Assembly: GCA_023512435.1 (NCBI GenBank)
Contig: JAILZP010000013.1
Coordinates: 1-64,000 of the forward strand
DNA: 64,000 nucleotides
Reading direction: 5' to 3'
Source: Peptococcaceae bacterium
GTDB taxonomy: Bacteria; Bacillota; Desulfotomaculia; Desulfotomaculales; Desulfocucumaceae
Shown here: one piece after another, positions 16,544 to 26,541 of the stretch
Layout of the letters: the number at the start of each line of letters is the position of its first letter
How positions within the stretch are numbered: position 1 is the first letter of the stretch
The notes under the pieces: model-generated
Databases searched by the model: none
What the model was told of the DNA's origin: nothing
What the model saw: only the letters and a program-made list of their open reading frames with translations
Program-made: the position numbers and the translations under genes

Positions 16544-16572
16544 ATTCTAACAAACAGAAGTACAAAAGTCAA
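16544..16572 (-). promoter_or_regulatory. Sigma-A promoter of the tRNA operon
   Basis: Minus strand TTGACT (16567-16572), 17 bases, TAGAAT (16544-16549), about 50 bases ahead of tRNA-His. Confidence 0.8.
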
Positions 16573-16748
16573 GCCGCATTTTTCAGGTAATTATAACCAG
16601 GAGTTCTTCCGATGTCATTTTCCTTTTTACTGCGCGGTTATACCCGGCCCCGCGCACCTGCATCCGGGGGCCCCAAGGGAGCGCATTGTACAAATGTTCA
16701 CGCCGGTTAATATATTATTGTGAGGAATCCCGCCGAGGTGAAGCATCC

Positions 16749-17201
16749 ATGCTGTCTCCCAGTCTTGAGGATTACCTGGAGGAGATATACCGTTTTTCAA
16801 TGAACCACGACGTGGTAAGGGTCAGCGATATCGCCGCCTGCCTTGACGTCAGCCTGCCCTCGGTTTCCAGCGCGATCAGGAAACTGAGCAGGAAGGACTA
16901 TTTAAAATACAAGAAGTACAAGGAATTGGTGCTGACCGATAAGGGACGCCGCCTGGGCAGGTTCCTGGTGGAAAGAAACAGGATACTTCAAGACTTTTTG
17001 CGGATTATCCAGTCGGAGTGCGATATACCTGCCGAAGCCGAGGCCATGGAACACTACCTGACTCTTCCCACCATAAGGTCCATAGAAAACCTGGTGGATT
17101 TCATGTCCAGCCACCCCGAGTGTCATCAAAAGCTTATCGGTTTCTGCCTCGGGAGAAAAAAGGAGGTCTCCGGCCTGGCCGACGGCTACGGGAATATTTA
17201 G
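16749..17201 (+). CDS. DtxR/MntR-family transcriptional regulator
   Basis: 150 residues from ATG 16749, with GAGGTGAAG upstream. The N-terminal winged helix-turn-helix is typical (SPSLEDYLEEIY, RVSDIAACLDVSLPSVSSAIRKL, ELVLTDKGRR), followed by a dimerisation/metal-binding region with H-x-x-x-x-P and a Cys-containing end (CHQKLIGFC). The family represses metal transporters when Fe2+ or Mn2+ is bound. No transporter adjoins it, so the metal is unknown. Confidence 0.85.
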   Translation: MLSPSLEDYLEEIYRFSMNHDVVRVSDIAACLDVSLPSVSSAIRKLSRKDYLKYKKYKELVLTDKGRRLGRFLVERNRILQDFLRIIQSECDIPAEAEAMEHYLTLPTIRSIENLVDFMSSHPECHQKLIGFCLGRKKEVSGLADGYGNI

Positions 17202-17234
17202 CCTCCTTTTCGGGTTGCACCCACTTTTTTCCGG

Positions 17235-17999
17235 TTAAAGGCTGCTTTTCCTGTCCGTTCTCTGCGCGGCCTCGGACAGTTTCTGAAGGCGAATGTCTTC
17301 ATTCTTGTCCACCAGCAGGACCACGGGACGGCAAAGTTCGGTTATCCTTGAGCTGATGCGGTGATCCAGATATTTTTCTATTTCATGGAACTCAAGGTTT
17401 GAAGTGATTACCGTGGGGAGGCTGTTGTTAATCCTGTGGTTCAATATTGAATAAATCTTGCTTTTGGTCCATTCGGAATAACTGTGCGCCCCCAGGTCGT
17501 CCATTACCAGCACGGCCACTTCCCTGGCCCGGTCCAGGATCTCCTTCTCGTGGTAGTCGTTCCCCTGGTCCCATGAATACTTTATTTCTTCCAGGTAGTC
17601 CGGGACCACCACGAAAAGAACCTCCACACCCTCTTTAATCAGTTCGTTGGCTATGCTGCAGGCCAGGTGGGTTTTGCCGGACCCCACCTGGCCGAATATG
17701 TAGAGGCCCCGGGGGTTCTTGCCGCCCAGGCAGTCTTTCACAAAAGACTTGCAGGTTTCCAGGGATCTGGCGGCGATTTCAAAGTGGGTTTTCCCAATCA
17801 GGGGATCCCTCTCGGTTTTGGAGTAGTACCCCAGGGAAAAGTTCTGAAAACTTTTTTTTCTGAGCGGGCCGGTCATGTGGGATGACCTGACCAGGCTGTC
17901 TATTCTGTTTTTTCCGGCGCAGCCGCAGACAAGGGCGGTGTTCCGGTCCCTGATGACAATCCCGCGGCCGCCGCACTTCGGGCAGTCCTGTATGTTCAT
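17235..17999 (-). CDS. DnaC/DnaI-like helicase loader (IstB-type ATPase)
   Basis: 254 residues from ATG 17999 (GGGGTGA upstream). An N-terminal zinc finger (CPKCGGRG and CGCAGK) is followed by an AAA+ core with Walker A GQVGSGKTH, Walker B AVLVMDDLGAH and an arginine region HRISSRITELC. Proteins of this build load the replicative helicase (DnaI/DnaC) or serve phage and transposon replication. There is no transposase next to it, so a chromosomal or old phage loader is more likely than IstB of an insertion sequence. Confidence 0.82.
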   Translation of the reverse strand: MNIQDCPKCGGRGIVIRDRNTALVCGCAGKNRIDSLVRSSHMTGPLRKKSFQNFSLGYYSKTERDPLIGKTHFEIAARSLETCKSFVKDCLGGKNPRGLYIFGQVGSGKTHLACSIANELIKEGVEVLFVVVPDYLEEIKYSWDQGNDYHEKEILDRAREVAVLVMDDLGAHSYSEWTKSKIYSILNHRINNSLPTVITSNLEFHEIEKYLDHRISSRITELCRPVVLLVDKNEDIRLQKLSEAAQRTDRKSSL

Positions 18000-18143
18000 T
18001 CCAATCACCCCGGTTCATCTGCTTTCTTTGTTCTACATGGAAAAGGACATTCCTCTATTTGGGGCAATGTTTGCATTGTTGGGGTTCCGGCCAATTGGTT
18101 AACATAATACGGCAGGCAGTTTGCGGTTATGCTTTGAATTAAT

Positions 18144-18179
18144 AACGGCGGCTTCCGACCTCAAGGCGGGGCCGCCGTT
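18144..18179 (-). terminator. Possible terminator of the dnaK-clpB operon
   Basis: AACGGCGGC (18144-18152) pairs with GCCGCCGTT (18171-18179). On the minus strand the tail is ATTAATTC, so the T run is poor. It lies eight bases past the clpB stop. Confidence 0.5.
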
Positions 18180-18186
18180 TAACAGG

Positions 18187-20802
18187 TTATTTGTTTTGTT
18201 CGGATTTCTTTTTAAGATCAAAGGCCAGGCCGTTATCTTTGCCCCGCAGCGTTACCGAGTCCCCTGGAGAGATTTCTCCTTTGACCATCATCCGGCTGAA
18301 AGGCGTTTCCACCTCCTGCCGGATCAGGCGCTTGAGTGGGCGGGCGCCGTATGCCGGGTCGTATCCTTTGTCGGCCAGGTAGTTAAGGGCGCTGTCATCC
18401 CAGTTCAGCTCCACTCCGGATCCGGACCGGATGCGCCGGGCCAGCCGGTCCAGCAGCAGGGCGGCGATCTGGCGCACCTGGGCCTGGTTGAGGGCGTGGA
18501 AGACCACGATCTCGTCCACCCGGTTGAGAAATTCCGGGCGGAAGTGACGGCGCAGGATGGCCAGCACACTGGCCTTCATCTTCTCGAAGTCGCCGCCGTG
18601 CTCCTGGTGGGCCAGTATTTCATGGCTGCCCAGGTTGGAGGTCATGATCACCACGGTGTTCTGGAAGTTTACGGTGCGCCCCTGCCCGTCGGTGAGCCGG
18701 CCGTCGTCCAGCAGCTGCAGCAGAACGTTGAACACGTCGTGGTGGGCCTTTTCAATTTCGTCCAGCAGGATTACCGAGTATGGCTTGCGCCTTACCGCCT
18801 CGGTGAGCTGTCCGCCCTCTTCGTAGCCCACGTATCCCGGAGGTGCCCCGATGAGCCTGGCCACGGTGTGCTTTTCCATGTACTCGGACATGTCCAGGCG
18901 GGTCATGTTGCGCTCGTCGTCGAACAGGGCCTGGGCCAGGGCCCGGGCCAGCTCGGTTTTGCCCACGCCGGTGGGGCCCAGGAAGATAAAGCTGCCGATG
19001 GGCCGGTTGGGGTCCTTGATCCCGGCCCGGGCCCTAAGCACGGCGTCCGCCACGGCCCGCACCGCCTCGTCCTGGCCGATGACCCGCCTGTGCAGTTCCT
19101 CGTCCAGGTGGATGAGCTTTTCTTTTTCCCCTTCCATCAGCTTGCTCACCGGAATCCCGGTCCAGCGGCTGACCACCCGGGCGATGTCCTCTTCGTCCAC
19201 TTCTTCCTTCAGCAGCATGTTGTGCTTTTGCTTGCCGGCCAGAAGATCTTCCTCTGCCTTGAGGCGCCGCTCCAGGTCGTTCAGGCGCCCGTATTTCAGC
19301 TCGGCCAGGCGGTTCAGGTCGTACTCCCGCTCGGCCTTCTCAATTTCCTGGCGGGTCTCCTCAATTTCCTTCTTTAGCTGGCGCACTCTGGAGATGGCCT
19401 GCTTCTCCACCTGCCATTGGGCTTTCATGGCGTCGGCCTCGCCGCGCAGCCCGGCCAGTTGTTCACGGATTTTTTTCAGCCTCTCCTGGGAGGCCGGGTC
19501 TTTTTCCTTGTTCAGGGCCGCCTCCTCTATCTCCAGTTGCATGATGCGCCGGGTGATTTCGTCCAGTTCACCGGGCATGCTGTCAATTTCGGTGCGCAGC
19601 CTGGCCGCCGCTTCATCCATCAGGTCGATGGCCTTGTCCGGCAGGAAGCGGTCGGAGATGTAACGGTCGGACAGGGTGGCGGCAGCCACCAGGGCGCTGT
19701 CCTGGATGCGCACTCCGTGGTGCACTTCGTAGCGTTCCTTGAGGCCCCGCAGGATGGAAATGGTGTCCTCCACCGAGGGAGGGTTGACCATTACGGGCTG
19801 GAAGCGCCTTTCCAGGGCGGCGTCTTTTTCCACGTGCTTGCGGTATTCGTCCAGGGTGGTGGCCCCGATGGTGCGCAGCTCGCCCCTGGCCAGCATGGGC
19901 TTCAGGATGTTGCCGGCGTCCACGGCTCCCTCGGCCGCCCCCGCCCCCACCACGGTGTGCAGTTCGTCGATGAAGAGAATTATTTTTCCCTGGGATTCCT
20001 GCACTTCCTTGAGCACGGCCTTCAGCCGCTCCTCAAATTCGCCCCGGTACTTGGCCCCGGCCAGCAGGGAACCCATGTCCAGGCCGATGATCCGCTTGTC
20101 CTTCAGCCCCTCGGGCACGTCCCTGGCCACTATGCGCCGGGCCAGGCCCTCCACTATGGCTGTCTTGCCCACGCCGGGCTCGCCGATCAGCACCGGGTTG
20201 TTTTTGGTGCGGCGGGAAAGAATTTCCATCACCCGCCGGATTTCGTTGTCCCGGCCGATGACCGGGTCCAGCCTGCCCTCGGCGGCCAGCCTGGTCAGGT
20301 CCCGGCCGTAGCGCTCAAGGGCCTGGTACGTGTCCTCAGGGTTTTCCCCGGTTACCCGCTGGCTGCCCCGCACCTGCCGCAGCGAACTAAGCAGGGCGTC
20401 CCGGGACAGACCGGCCCGGCGCAACAATTCCCTGGTTTCGGGTTCCCCTTCCTCCAGCAGGGCCAGCAGCAGGTGCTCCACGCTGACGTATTCGTCCTTC
20501 ATGTCCCGGGCTTCCTTTTCAGCCCGGGCCAGCGTCCGGGCCAGGCCGGATCCCAGGTGAAGCGGGCTTTCATAGCCGGTAACCGAGGGTATTTTTCTGA
20601 TCAGGTCCTCCACCGCGCCGGTGAGGAACCCGGGATTTGCCCCGGCATGATCCAGGATGCGGGGGACCAGGCCCCCTTCCTGGGCCAGCAGCGCCGCCAG
20701 CAGGTGCTTGCCGGTCACTTCCTGGTGATGCCTTTCGGCCGCCAGTTGCTGGGCCGAGGCCAGGGCCTCCCTGGATTTTTGAGTGTAACGGTTTATGTCC
20801 AT
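18187..20802 (-). CDS. clpB: Protein disaggregase ClpB
   Basis: 871 residues, full ClpB length. N-terminal Clp repeats (1-145) start [23 protein letters not shown]+ module 1 has Walker [10 protein letters not shown]; the coiled-coil M domain spans about 405-525; module 2 has Walker [10 protein letters not shown] and the pore loop GYVGYEEGG. With DnaK and a J-protein it rescues aggregated proteins using ATP. It is the last gene of the operon, eight bases after cbpM. The start ATG 20802 has GGAGGTGACC upstream. Confidence 0.97.
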   Translation of the reverse strand: MDINRYTQKSREALASAQQLAAERHHQEVTGKHLLAALLAQEGGLVPRILDHAGANPGFLTGAVEDLIRKIPSVTGYESPLHLGSGLARTLARAEKEARDMKDEYVSVEHLLLALLEEGEPETRELLRRAGLSRDALLSSLRQVRGSQRVTGENPEDTYQALERYGRDLTRLAAEGRLDPVIGRDNEIRRVMEILSRRTKNNPVLIGEPGVGKTAIVEGLARRIVARDVPEGLKDKRIIGLDMGSLLAGAKYRGEFEERLKAVLKEVQESQGKIILFIDELHTVVGAGAAEGAVDAGNILKPMLARGELRTIGATTLDEYRKHVEKDAALERRFQPVMVNPPSVEDTISILRGLKERYEVHHGVRIQDSALVAAATLSDRYISDRFLPDKAIDLMDEAAARLRTEIDSMPGELDEITRRIMQLEIEEAALNKEKDPASQERLKKIREQLAGLRGEADAMKAQWQVEKQAISRVRQLKKEIEETRQEIEKAEREYDLNRLAELKYGRLNDLERRLKAEEDLLAGKQKHNMLLKEEVDEEDIARVVSRWTGIPVSKLMEGEKEKLIHLDEELHRRVIGQDEAVRAVADAVLRARAGIKDPNRPIGSFIFLGPTGVGKTELARALAQALFDDERNMTRLDMSEYMEKHTVARLIGAPPGYVGYEEGGQLTEAVRRKPYSVILLDEIEKAHHDVFNVLLQLLDDGRLTDGQGRTVNFQNTVVIMTSNLGSHEILAHQEHGGDFEKMKASVLAILRRHFRPEFLNRVDEIVVFHALNQAQVRQIAALLLDRLARRIRSGSGVELNWDDSALNYLADKGYDPAYGARPLKRLIRQEVETPFSRMMVKGEISPGDSVTLRGKDNGLAFDLKKKSEQNK

Positions 20803-20810
20803 AAATCAGG

Positions 20811-21107
20811 TCACCTCCTTTTCAGCCTCTCTATTTCGTCCTGGAGTCTTTCCATCCGTTCCAGAAGGTCCAGGATGACGGCCGCTCCGGGCAGGTTGAC
20901 GCCCAGGCTGCGGCGCAGCCGCATGATCTTTTTTACACGGGCGGCCTGGCCGGCCGGTATCTGCCCCAGGCGTACATCAATAATGCCCAGTTCGGCCAGT
21001 TTTAGCGCCGTGTCCGGGTGGATCCCCAGGCTGCCCGCGTCCACCCATGAATCCTCCTGGCCGGTGGACAGGGTGTGGCGGTATACCTGCAAGTAAAACT
21101 TTTTCAC
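20811..21107 (-). CDS. Chaperone modulator CbpM / HspR-like MerR-type protein
   Basis: 98 residues. The middle resembles the CbpM/MerR helix-turn-helix: LGIHPDTALKLAELGIIDVR, then RVKKIMRLRRSLGVNLPGAAVILDLLERM and a C-terminal coiled coil. CbpM binds and inhibits the J-protein CbpA; HspR, of similar build, represses dnaK operons in actinobacteria. It is placed between cbpA and clpB, separated from each by fewer than ten bases. Both roles are possible and cannot be told apart from the sequence alone. Confidence 0.75.
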   Translation of the reverse strand: MKKFYLQVYRHTLSTGQEDSWVDAGSLGIHPDTALKLAELGIIDVRLGQIPAGQAARVKKIMRLRRSLGVNLPGAAVILDLLERMERLQDEIERLKRR

Positions 21108-21111
21108 GGCC

Positions 21112-22086
21112 CTACACCCCTTTCCTCAAGTCGGCCAGCCGCCGGTAAAGCTGTTCTTCCTCGGCCGTCAGGCGGTCCGGGATGTCTATTTTAATGCGCA
21201 CGTACTGGTCGCCCCGGCCAGCCTTATGGGGCATCCCCTTGCCCCGCAGGCGCAGGCGCTGGCCGGCCCTGGCCCCGGGAGGGACCTTCATCTTCACCGG
21301 TCCGTCCAGGGTGGGCACTGCCACCTGGTCGCCCAGTACCGCCTGGTGGGGCATCAGGACGACCTCCGTTTCCAGGTCGTTTCCCTCCACCCTGAATACC
21401 GGGTGAGGCAGCAGGCGGACCTTCAGGTAAAGGTCGCCCGGAGGGCCTCCGTTCAGGCCCTCCCCGCCCTGGCCCTTCAGCCGGATGCGGCTGCCGTGGT
21501 GAACTCCCGGCGGGATCCTTACCGCCAGGGTTTTGACGCTGCCGGTCATACCGGTGCCGCCGCAACGGCTGCAGAAGGAGTTTTCGTCAAACCCGTCGCC
21601 GCCGCAGGCCGGGCAAATCTCCCGGGCCGAGATCTGTATGGTTTTTTCACCCCCCCGGTAGGCCTCCTCCAGGGTAAGATCAAGTTCGCTCTCCACGTCC
21701 CGCCCGGGCACCGGGCCCCGCCGGGCCGGACGGCCGAAGAACTCCCCGCCGCCGAAGATGGCCTCAAAAAAGTCGCTGAAGCCGGTGGCCCCGGTACCGG
21801 AGTAAAAGCGGAACCCCTCCATGTCCGGGGGAGGATGGAAGTCCTGGCCGGCCTTCCAGTTGGCCCCCAGGCGGTCGTACCTGGCCCTCTTTTCGGGGTC
21901 GCTCAAAACCTCGTAGGCCTCGTTGATCTGTTTGAACTTCTCCTCGGCTTTTTCCTTGTCCTTGCCGGTGTGCAGGTCGGGGTGCCACTGGCGGGCCAGC
22001 TTTCGGTAGGCGGCCTTTATTTCTTTTTCCGTGGCGTTGCGGCTTACCCCCAGTATTTCGTAATAGTCCTGATAAGTGACAGCCAT
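21112..22086 (-). CDS. DnaJ-family co-chaperone (CbpA-like, shortened zinc finger)
   Basis: 324 residues. The J domain (1-70) has QWHPD with the catalytic HPD; a Gly/Phe-rich part follows; then a cysteine region with only two CxxCxGxG repeats ([16 protein letters not shown]) instead of the four of DnaJ; then C-terminal substrate domains ([21 protein letters not shown]). This makes it intermediate between DnaJ and CbpA. Two repeats could bind a single zinc ion. It stimulates DnaK ATP hydrolysis. It sits directly between dnaK and cbpM. Confidence 0.88.
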   Translation of the reverse strand: MAVTYQDYYEILGVSRNATEKEIKAAYRKLARQWHPDLHTGKDKEKAEEKFKQINEAYEVLSDPEKRARYDRLGANWKAGQDFHPPPDMEGFRFYSGTGATGFSDFFEAIFGGGEFFGRPARRGPVPGRDVESELDLTLEEAYRGGEKTIQISAREICPACGGDGFDENSFCSRCGGTGMTGSVKTLAVRIPPGVHHGSRIRLKGQGGEGLNGGPPGDLYLKVRLLPHPVFRVEGNDLETEVVLMPHQAVLGDQVAVPTLDGPVKMKVPPGARAGQRLRLRGKGMPHKAGRGDQYVRIKIDIPDRLTAEEEQLYRRLADLRKGV

Positions 22087-22151
22087 CGGTTATTCACCTG
22101 CCTTATGGCCGCCCTGACGGCGGCCGGGCGGATAGGTTCCTGCCGGGTATT

Positions 22152-24047
22152 TTAAGGCCTCTCCTCGTACTCGGCGTCCACCACGTCGTCCTTTGGCGGC
22201 GGAGGTCCGTATGCTCCGCCGGCGTTCTGGCCCCCAGCCCCGCCGGCCTGCCGGTAGGCCGCCTGGGATAGAGAGTATGCCGCCTGCTGCAGGTCGCCGC
22301 GCAGGGACCGGATGCGGTCGATGGGCGCATTTTCCTTGAGGGCGGCCTTCAGATCGCCCAGCAGTTGTTCGATACGGGCCTTTTCGTGCGCCGGGATCTT
22401 ATCCCCCAGGTCCCTGAGCTGCCGGTCAACCTGGTAGGCCAGGGAATCGGCCTCGTTGCGGGCCTCCACTTCCTCCTTCCGCTTTTTGTCCTCCGCAGCG
22501 TTGGCTTCGGCCTCCCTGACCATGCGGTCAATCTCGGCCTTGTCCAGGGCGGTGGACCCGGTGATGGTGATGGTCTGCTCCTTGCCCGTGGCCTTGTCCT
22601 TTGCGCTGACCTTGAGTATGCCGTTGGCGTCGATGTCGAAGGTCACCTCGATCTGGGGCACGCCCCTCGGCGCCGGCGGGATGCCGTCCAACTTAAACTG
22701 TCCCAGGGACCGGTTGTCCCGGGCCATTTCCCGCTCACCCTGCAGCACGTGGATGTCCACGGCCGGCTGGTTGTCCTCGGCGGTGGAGAACACCTGGCTT
22801 CGCCGCACCGGGATGGTGGTGTTCCTCTCGATGATCCTGGACATGATCCCGCCCAGGGTTTCCACGCCCAGGGACAGGGGAGTCACGTCCAGCAGCAGCA
22901 CGTCTTTAACCTCTCCGGCCAGCACGCCGCCTTGGATGGCCGCGCCGACGGCCACCACTTCGTCCGGGTTCACGCCCTGGTTTGGATCTTTGCCCCCGGT
23001 GAGCTGGCGGACCAGGTTCTGCACCGCCGGAATCCGGGTGGAACCGCCGACAAGGATGACCTCGTCGATGTCTTTTTCTGTCAGCCTTGCGTCGGCCAGG
23101 GCGGCCTTCACCGGCCCCCGGCAGCGCTCCACCAGGTGGTGGGTGAGGTCGTCGAACTTGGCCCGGGTCAGCCTCATTTCCAGGTGCCTGGGGCCGGCGG
23201 CGTCGGCGGTGATAAAGGGCAAGCTGATCTGGGTTTCCAGGGTGGTGGAAAGCTCGATCTTGGCTTTTTCCGCCGCCTCGGTCAGGCGCTGCAGCGCCTG
23301 CTTGTCGTTGCGAAGGTCGATTCCGTATTCCTTTTTGAATTCCTCGGCCATCCAGTCCACGATGGCTTTGTCGAAGTTGTCGCCGCCCAGGTGGGTGTCC
23401 CCGCTGGTGGCCTTCACCTCGAACACCCCGTCGCCCACCTCCAGGATGGAAACGTCGAAGGTGCCGCCGCCCAGGTCGAAGACCAGGATGGTCTGGTTGG
23501 CCTTTTTATCCATTCCGTAGGCCAGGGCCGCCGCCGTGGGTTCGTTGATGATGCGCAGAACGTTCAGCCCGGCGATTTTGCCGGCGTCCTTGGTGGCCTG
23601 CCGCTGGGCGTCGTTGAAGTAGGCCGGCACGGTGATTACCGCATCGGTCACTTTCTCGCCCAGGTACTTCGAGGCGTCGTCCACCAGCTTGCGCAGCACC
23701 ATGGCCGAAATCTCCTCCGGTGCGTACAGCTTGCCGCGAATGTCGAAGCGGACCGCGTCGTTGGGTCCGGGAACCACCTTGTAGGGCACCAGCTTGCGCT
23801 CCTCGGCCACTTCGGAGAAGCGGCGGCCGATGAAGCGCTTCACCGAGTAAAGAGTGTTTTCCGGGTTGAGCACGGACTGGCGCCGGGCCACCTGGCCCAC
23901 CAGCCGCTCCCCGTCGGGCTTAAAGGCCACCACCGAGGGCGTGGTCCGGGAGCCCTCCGCATTGATGATTACCGCAGGCTTGCCGCCTTCCATTACCGCC
24001 ACCACCGAGTTGGTGGTGCCAAGGTCTATTCCCACTGTTTTACCCAT
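22152..24047 (-). CDS. dnaK: Chaperone DnaK (Hsp70)
   Basis: 631 residues from ATG 24047, with AGGAGGTTTT just upstream; a longer in-frame start at 24092 lacks such a site. The ATPase domain has [50 protein letters not shown]; the substrate domain follows from about residue 385; the C-terminus ends in an acidic tail ([10 protein letters not shown]). It is the first gene of the operon dnaK-cbpA-cbpM-clpB. No grpE or hrcA is present here, which differs from the usual hrcA-grpE-dnaK-dnaJ order of Firmicutes. Confidence 0.97.
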   Translation of the reverse strand: MGKTVGIDLGTTNSVVAVMEGGKPAVIINAEGSRTTPSVVAFKPDGERLVGQVARRQSVLNPENTLYSVKRFIGRRFSEVAEERKLVPYKVVPGPNDAVRFDIRGKLYAPEEISAMVLRKLVDDASKYLGEKVTDAVITVPAYFNDAQRQATKDAGKIAGLNVLRIINEPTAAALAYGMDKKANQTILVFDLGGGTFDVSILEVGDGVFEVKATSGDTHLGGDNFDKAIVDWMAEEFKKEYGIDLRNDKQALQRLTEAAEKAKIELSTTLETQISLPFITADAAGPRHLEMRLTRAKFDDLTHHLVERCRGPVKAALADARLTEKDIDEVILVGGSTRIPAVQNLVRQLTGGKDPNQGVNPDEVVAVGAAIQGGVLAGEVKDVLLLDVTPLSLGVETLGGIMSRIIERNTTIPVRRSQVFSTAEDNQPAVDIHVLQGEREMARDNRSLGQFKLDGIPPAPRGVPQIEVTFDIDANGILKVSAKDKATGKEQTITITGSTALDKAEIDRMVREAEANAAEDKKRKEEVEARNEADSLAYQVDRQLRDLGDKIPAHEKARIEQLLGDLKAALKENAPIDRIRSLRGDLQQAAYSLSQAAYRQAGGAGGQNAGGAYGPPPPKDDVVDAEYEERP

Positions 24048-24230
24048 TTTAAAACCTCCTTTTCTCGGGTGATTAAAACCGTAATTATCCAATATTATTG
24101 TTCGACCTGGCTGTCAGTATGCTTTTTGGGGGTTTACGGCCTGCCCGGACCGGCGCACCGTTTTCCGCCCCGCCGTTGTTAGAACCTCCTGATTTTAATG
24201 TCGAAGCACGCAGCCCCACCTAACCTTAAC

Positions 24231-24278
24231 TTTGACCTATCTTGACCATAATATATATTAAGGTAACTTTTGTGTCAA
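24231..24278 (-). promoter_or_regulatory. Sigma-A promoter and CtsR-like operator of the dnaK operon
   Basis: Minus strand TTGACA (24273-24278), 17 bases, TATATT (24250-24255). Directly below the -10 lies GGTCAAG-ATA-GGTCAAA (24231-24247), a heptad direct repeat with three-base spacing, one base away from the CtsR consensus (RGTCAAA-NAN-RGTCAAA). It covers the expected transcription start near 24243. A leader of about 195 bases separates it from dnaK. No CIRCE element was seen. Confidence 0.75.
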
Positions 24279-24401
24279 GAGAATTTTTTATTCAAATGTA
24301 ATAAAAAAAGCCGGAAAAATTACAAAAGGATTTTTCCAAATCTTGTTGAAAACTTATAAATAATTTGATGCAAATTGTCTAATTAACGGGTAACTTTTGG
24401 C

Positions 24402-24430
24402 TTGTCCCTCTTGACATATACTGCTAAGAT
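24402..24430 (+). promoter_or_regulatory. Promoter of the AT-rich HD-GYP cassette
   Basis: TTGTCC (24402-24407), 17 bases, TAAGAT (24425-24430) with an extended -10 TGC. It diverges from the dnaK promoter; the rest of the 405-base interval is AT-rich and holds no gene that I can see. Confidence 0.45.
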
Positions 24431-24452
24431 TTAGGAAGGACGTGCAGAAGAT

Positions 24453-25676
24453 TTGACCTGGAAGGCAAAGCTATATCTTTTTGTCATATATTTAGTCGGC
24501 TTGTCAATTGCTTTTTATGCTTTTAGTAAATTAGATAAAAATATATTACTCATAGTAATTTTATGGGTAATTATTGCCACTCCGTTTGAGATAAAACCGA
24601 TTCAAGTAAGTACAGATTGGCATTACACATTGTCCTTTGCTATACATCTTTCACTTTTAATTATATACGGATCGTGGATAGCCATTACTGTGGCCGCCTT
24701 TGTGACATCTATTGCCGATCTTTTGGGAAAAAAGGGCCCGGTTAAGTTAATCTTTAATGTTAGTCAGTTTTCTATAACCCTTTATTTAACCGGAACAGTT
24801 TATAATTTGTTTAAAAATAGAGATATTCCTTTTCTTCTTCCCGATGATTTATTAGCCTTTATTTGTGCTTCATTGATCTATGTTGTAATAAATACTCTTT
24901 TGGTGGCGGTTATTGTTGCCCTAACGTCTAACAGAAGTGTTTTTTACTTGCTAAAAAGAGATGCTAGAATGGTTGTGATGTTTTTCTTGTCCTTAGTTCC
25001 CATAAGTATGCTTATGGTGATTTTATATAAAGAGCATCATCCATTGACAATGTTGTTAATAATCCCTCCTCTGGCTTTTACCCACACGAGCTTTAGAAAT
25101 TATGCGTCTTTAAAAATTGAGACTAGAAAAACATTGGAAATACTTGCTGATTTTGTGGACTGCCGGGACCGGTATACTGCTGAGCATTCAAAAAGAGTTG
25201 CTCAATATGCCAATTTAATATCAGAAGAGATGAATCTGAGTGACAGTGATAAAGAATTGATAGAGCTTGCTGGGAGGGTCCATGACTTAGGTAAAATTAC
25301 AATTAGTGACAGCATCTTGTTAAAGTCCGGCAAACTGACCGGGGAAGAAAAGAAAATTGTTCAATCCCATCCAGAGGTTGCTTATAAAATACTAAGACCG
25401 CTACAGATGTACAAGAGAGGTTCTATTATAATAAGAGATCATCATGAAAGATGTGACGGCAAAGGTTACCCGCGGGGGCTCAAAGATAAGAGTATTCATA
25501 TCGGAGCCAAAATAATAGCGGTGGCTGACGCCTACGATGCAATGACATCGGACAGGCCTTACCGGAAGGCAATGACAAAAGAGGAAGCAATAGCTGAATT
25601 GGAGGCAAATTCAGGCACCCAATTCGATCCCGGGGTTGTAAAAGCGTTTATTAACATACTGAAGAAGAGGGATTAG
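24453..25676 (+). CDS. Membrane-anchored HD-GYP phosphodiesterase
   Basis: 407 residues from TTG 24453 (AGGAAGGA upstream). The N-terminal 215 residues hold about six hydrophobic segments, forming a membrane sensor of a type I cannot name. The C-terminal HD-GYP domain (about 225-405) is intact: DRYTAEHSKRVAQYA, HDLGK, HHERCDGKGYPRGL, ADAYDAMTSDRPYR. HD-GYP enzymes cleave c-di-GMP. The gene and its two followers are clearly AT-rich compared with neighbours. The next gene starts 17 bases after its stop, so they form one unit. Confidence 0.88.
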   Translation: MTWKAKLYLFVIYLVGLSIAFYAFSKLDKNILLIVILWVIIATPFEIKPIQVSTDWHYTLSFAIHLSLLIIYGSWIAITVAAFVTSIADLLGKKGPVKLIFNVSQFSITLYLTGTVYNLFKNRDIPFLLPDDLLAFICASLIYVVINTLLVAVIVALTSNRSVFYLLKRDARMVVMFFLSLVPISMLMVILYKEHHPLTMLLIIPPLAFTHTSFRNYASLKIETRKTLEILADFVDCRDRYTAEHSKRVAQYANLISEEMNLSDSDKELIELAGRVHDLGKITISDSILLKSGKLTGEEKKIVQSHPEVAYKILRPLQMYKRGSIIIRDHHERCDGKGYPRGLKDKSIHIGAKIIAVADAYDAMTSDRPYRKAMTKEEAIAELEANSGTQFDPGVVKAFINILKKRD

Positions 25677-25692
25677 TTGGAGGTCAAAAAAA

Positions 25693-26235
25693 TTGTTTCT
25701 ATGCGTCTCGGTGATAGTGGGTGTGTTGGTTGCGCTGGCCAGGGGCGGAAAATGGCAAAATTTAAAGACTTTCAGGCTCAGACAGACATGGCTCGTGTTT
25801 ATGGCTGTAGGTTTACAGATACTTATATTTAACCCGGTGTGGGACAAGCACGTGGCAGGTTTTAGTATAAATAATTTTATATATGTTCTATCAATATTAT
25901 TATTAATTACGTTTTTATTTATCAATATAAATATTTTCGGTTTTAGGATTCTGGGTTTAGGCATAATTTCAAACGCCACCGCCATTATTGCCAATGGGGG
26001 CTATATGCCGTCAAGTTTGGAATCGTTAAAAAAGGTGCTTCCCGCGGAAAAAATAAATCTTCTGGTTAGCGGATCTGCATCTTATAACGTGGTATTAATA
26101 TCGGAACAAACGAGGTTTAAGTTTTTGTGCGACATTTTTTATTTTCCCCATATTAATGTTTACAGCATAGGTGATATTTTGATTGCGGCGGGGGCTTTTT
26201 TAACCGTTCAACAAATGATGTTGATGCATAAATAA
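25693..26235 (+). CDS. DUF5317-type integral membrane protein
   Basis: 180 residues from TTG 25693, with TTGGAGG upstream. Four to five hydrophobic segments alternate with short loops; the pattern LARGGKW-NL and IANGGYMPSSLESL matches the DUF5317 group of Clostridia membrane proteins of unknown function. It lies between a membrane HD-GYP protein and a tiny hydrophobic peptide, all on one strand, suggesting a shared task at the membrane, which is an inference. Confidence 0.7.
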   Translation: MFLCVSVIVGVLVALARGGKWQNLKTFRLRQTWLVFMAVGLQILIFNPVWDKHVAGFSINNFIYVLSILLLITFLFININIFGFRILGLGIISNATAIIANGGYMPSSLESLKKVLPAEKINLLVSGSASYNVVLISEQTRFKFLCDIFYFPHINVYSIGDILIAAGAFLTVQQMMLMHK

Positions 26236-26256
26236 ATGTTAAAGGAGGTTGATAGT

Positions 26257-26346
26257 ATGCTTCGGTGGGCCACCTTGATTCCCTATTCGCTGTTGGTGGT
26301 GCTTCTGGCGGTTTTGGCCGGAGGTGCGGGGAATAAGTGGGGTTAA
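26257..26346 (+). CDS. 29-residue hydrophobic peptide
   Basis: ATG 26257 is preceded by a near-perfect ribosome site AAAGGAGGTTGATAGT. The peptide starts MLRWATLIPYSLLVVLLAVL and ends in a small polar tail AGGAGNKWG. It is one membrane-spanning helix or a secreted pre-peptide. It lies 22 bases after the DUF5317 gene and is followed by a clean terminator, so the very strong translation signal is hard to dismiss. No annotated family is known to me. Confidence 0.65.
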   Translation: MLRWATLIPYSLLVVLLAVLAGGAGNKWG

Positions 26347-26384
26347 TAGGAAATTTATAGATATATAGCGCATAAGTAATATGA

Positions 26385-26408
26385 GGGTTCAGTGATGAAC
26401 CCTTTTTT
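26385..26408 (+). terminator. Intrinsic terminator of the HD-GYP cassette
   Basis: GGGTTCA (26385-26391), loop GTGA, TGAACCC (26396-26402), then six T. Confidence 0.85.
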
Positions 26409-26541
26409 ATTGACAAATTTCTAAAAAATATCTGTTCAAAGTAAAATTTTATATTTATAATATTTATGTAAAATTTTACACATCAAGGGGAGTAAATCCG
26501 GAAAAATGCCCTGAATTATATTTCATTAAGGGGGTCTTTTT

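Noticed and set aside
19417-21096. Plus-strand frame of 559 codons opposite clpB/cbpM
   Set aside because: Antisense shadow of a GC-rich coding sequence; no family motif, while the minus-strand frames give perfect ClpB and CbpM.
22365-24182. Plus-strand frame of 605 codons opposite dnaK
   Set aside because: Antisense shadow of dnaK (a known artefact of GC-rich Hsp70 genes).
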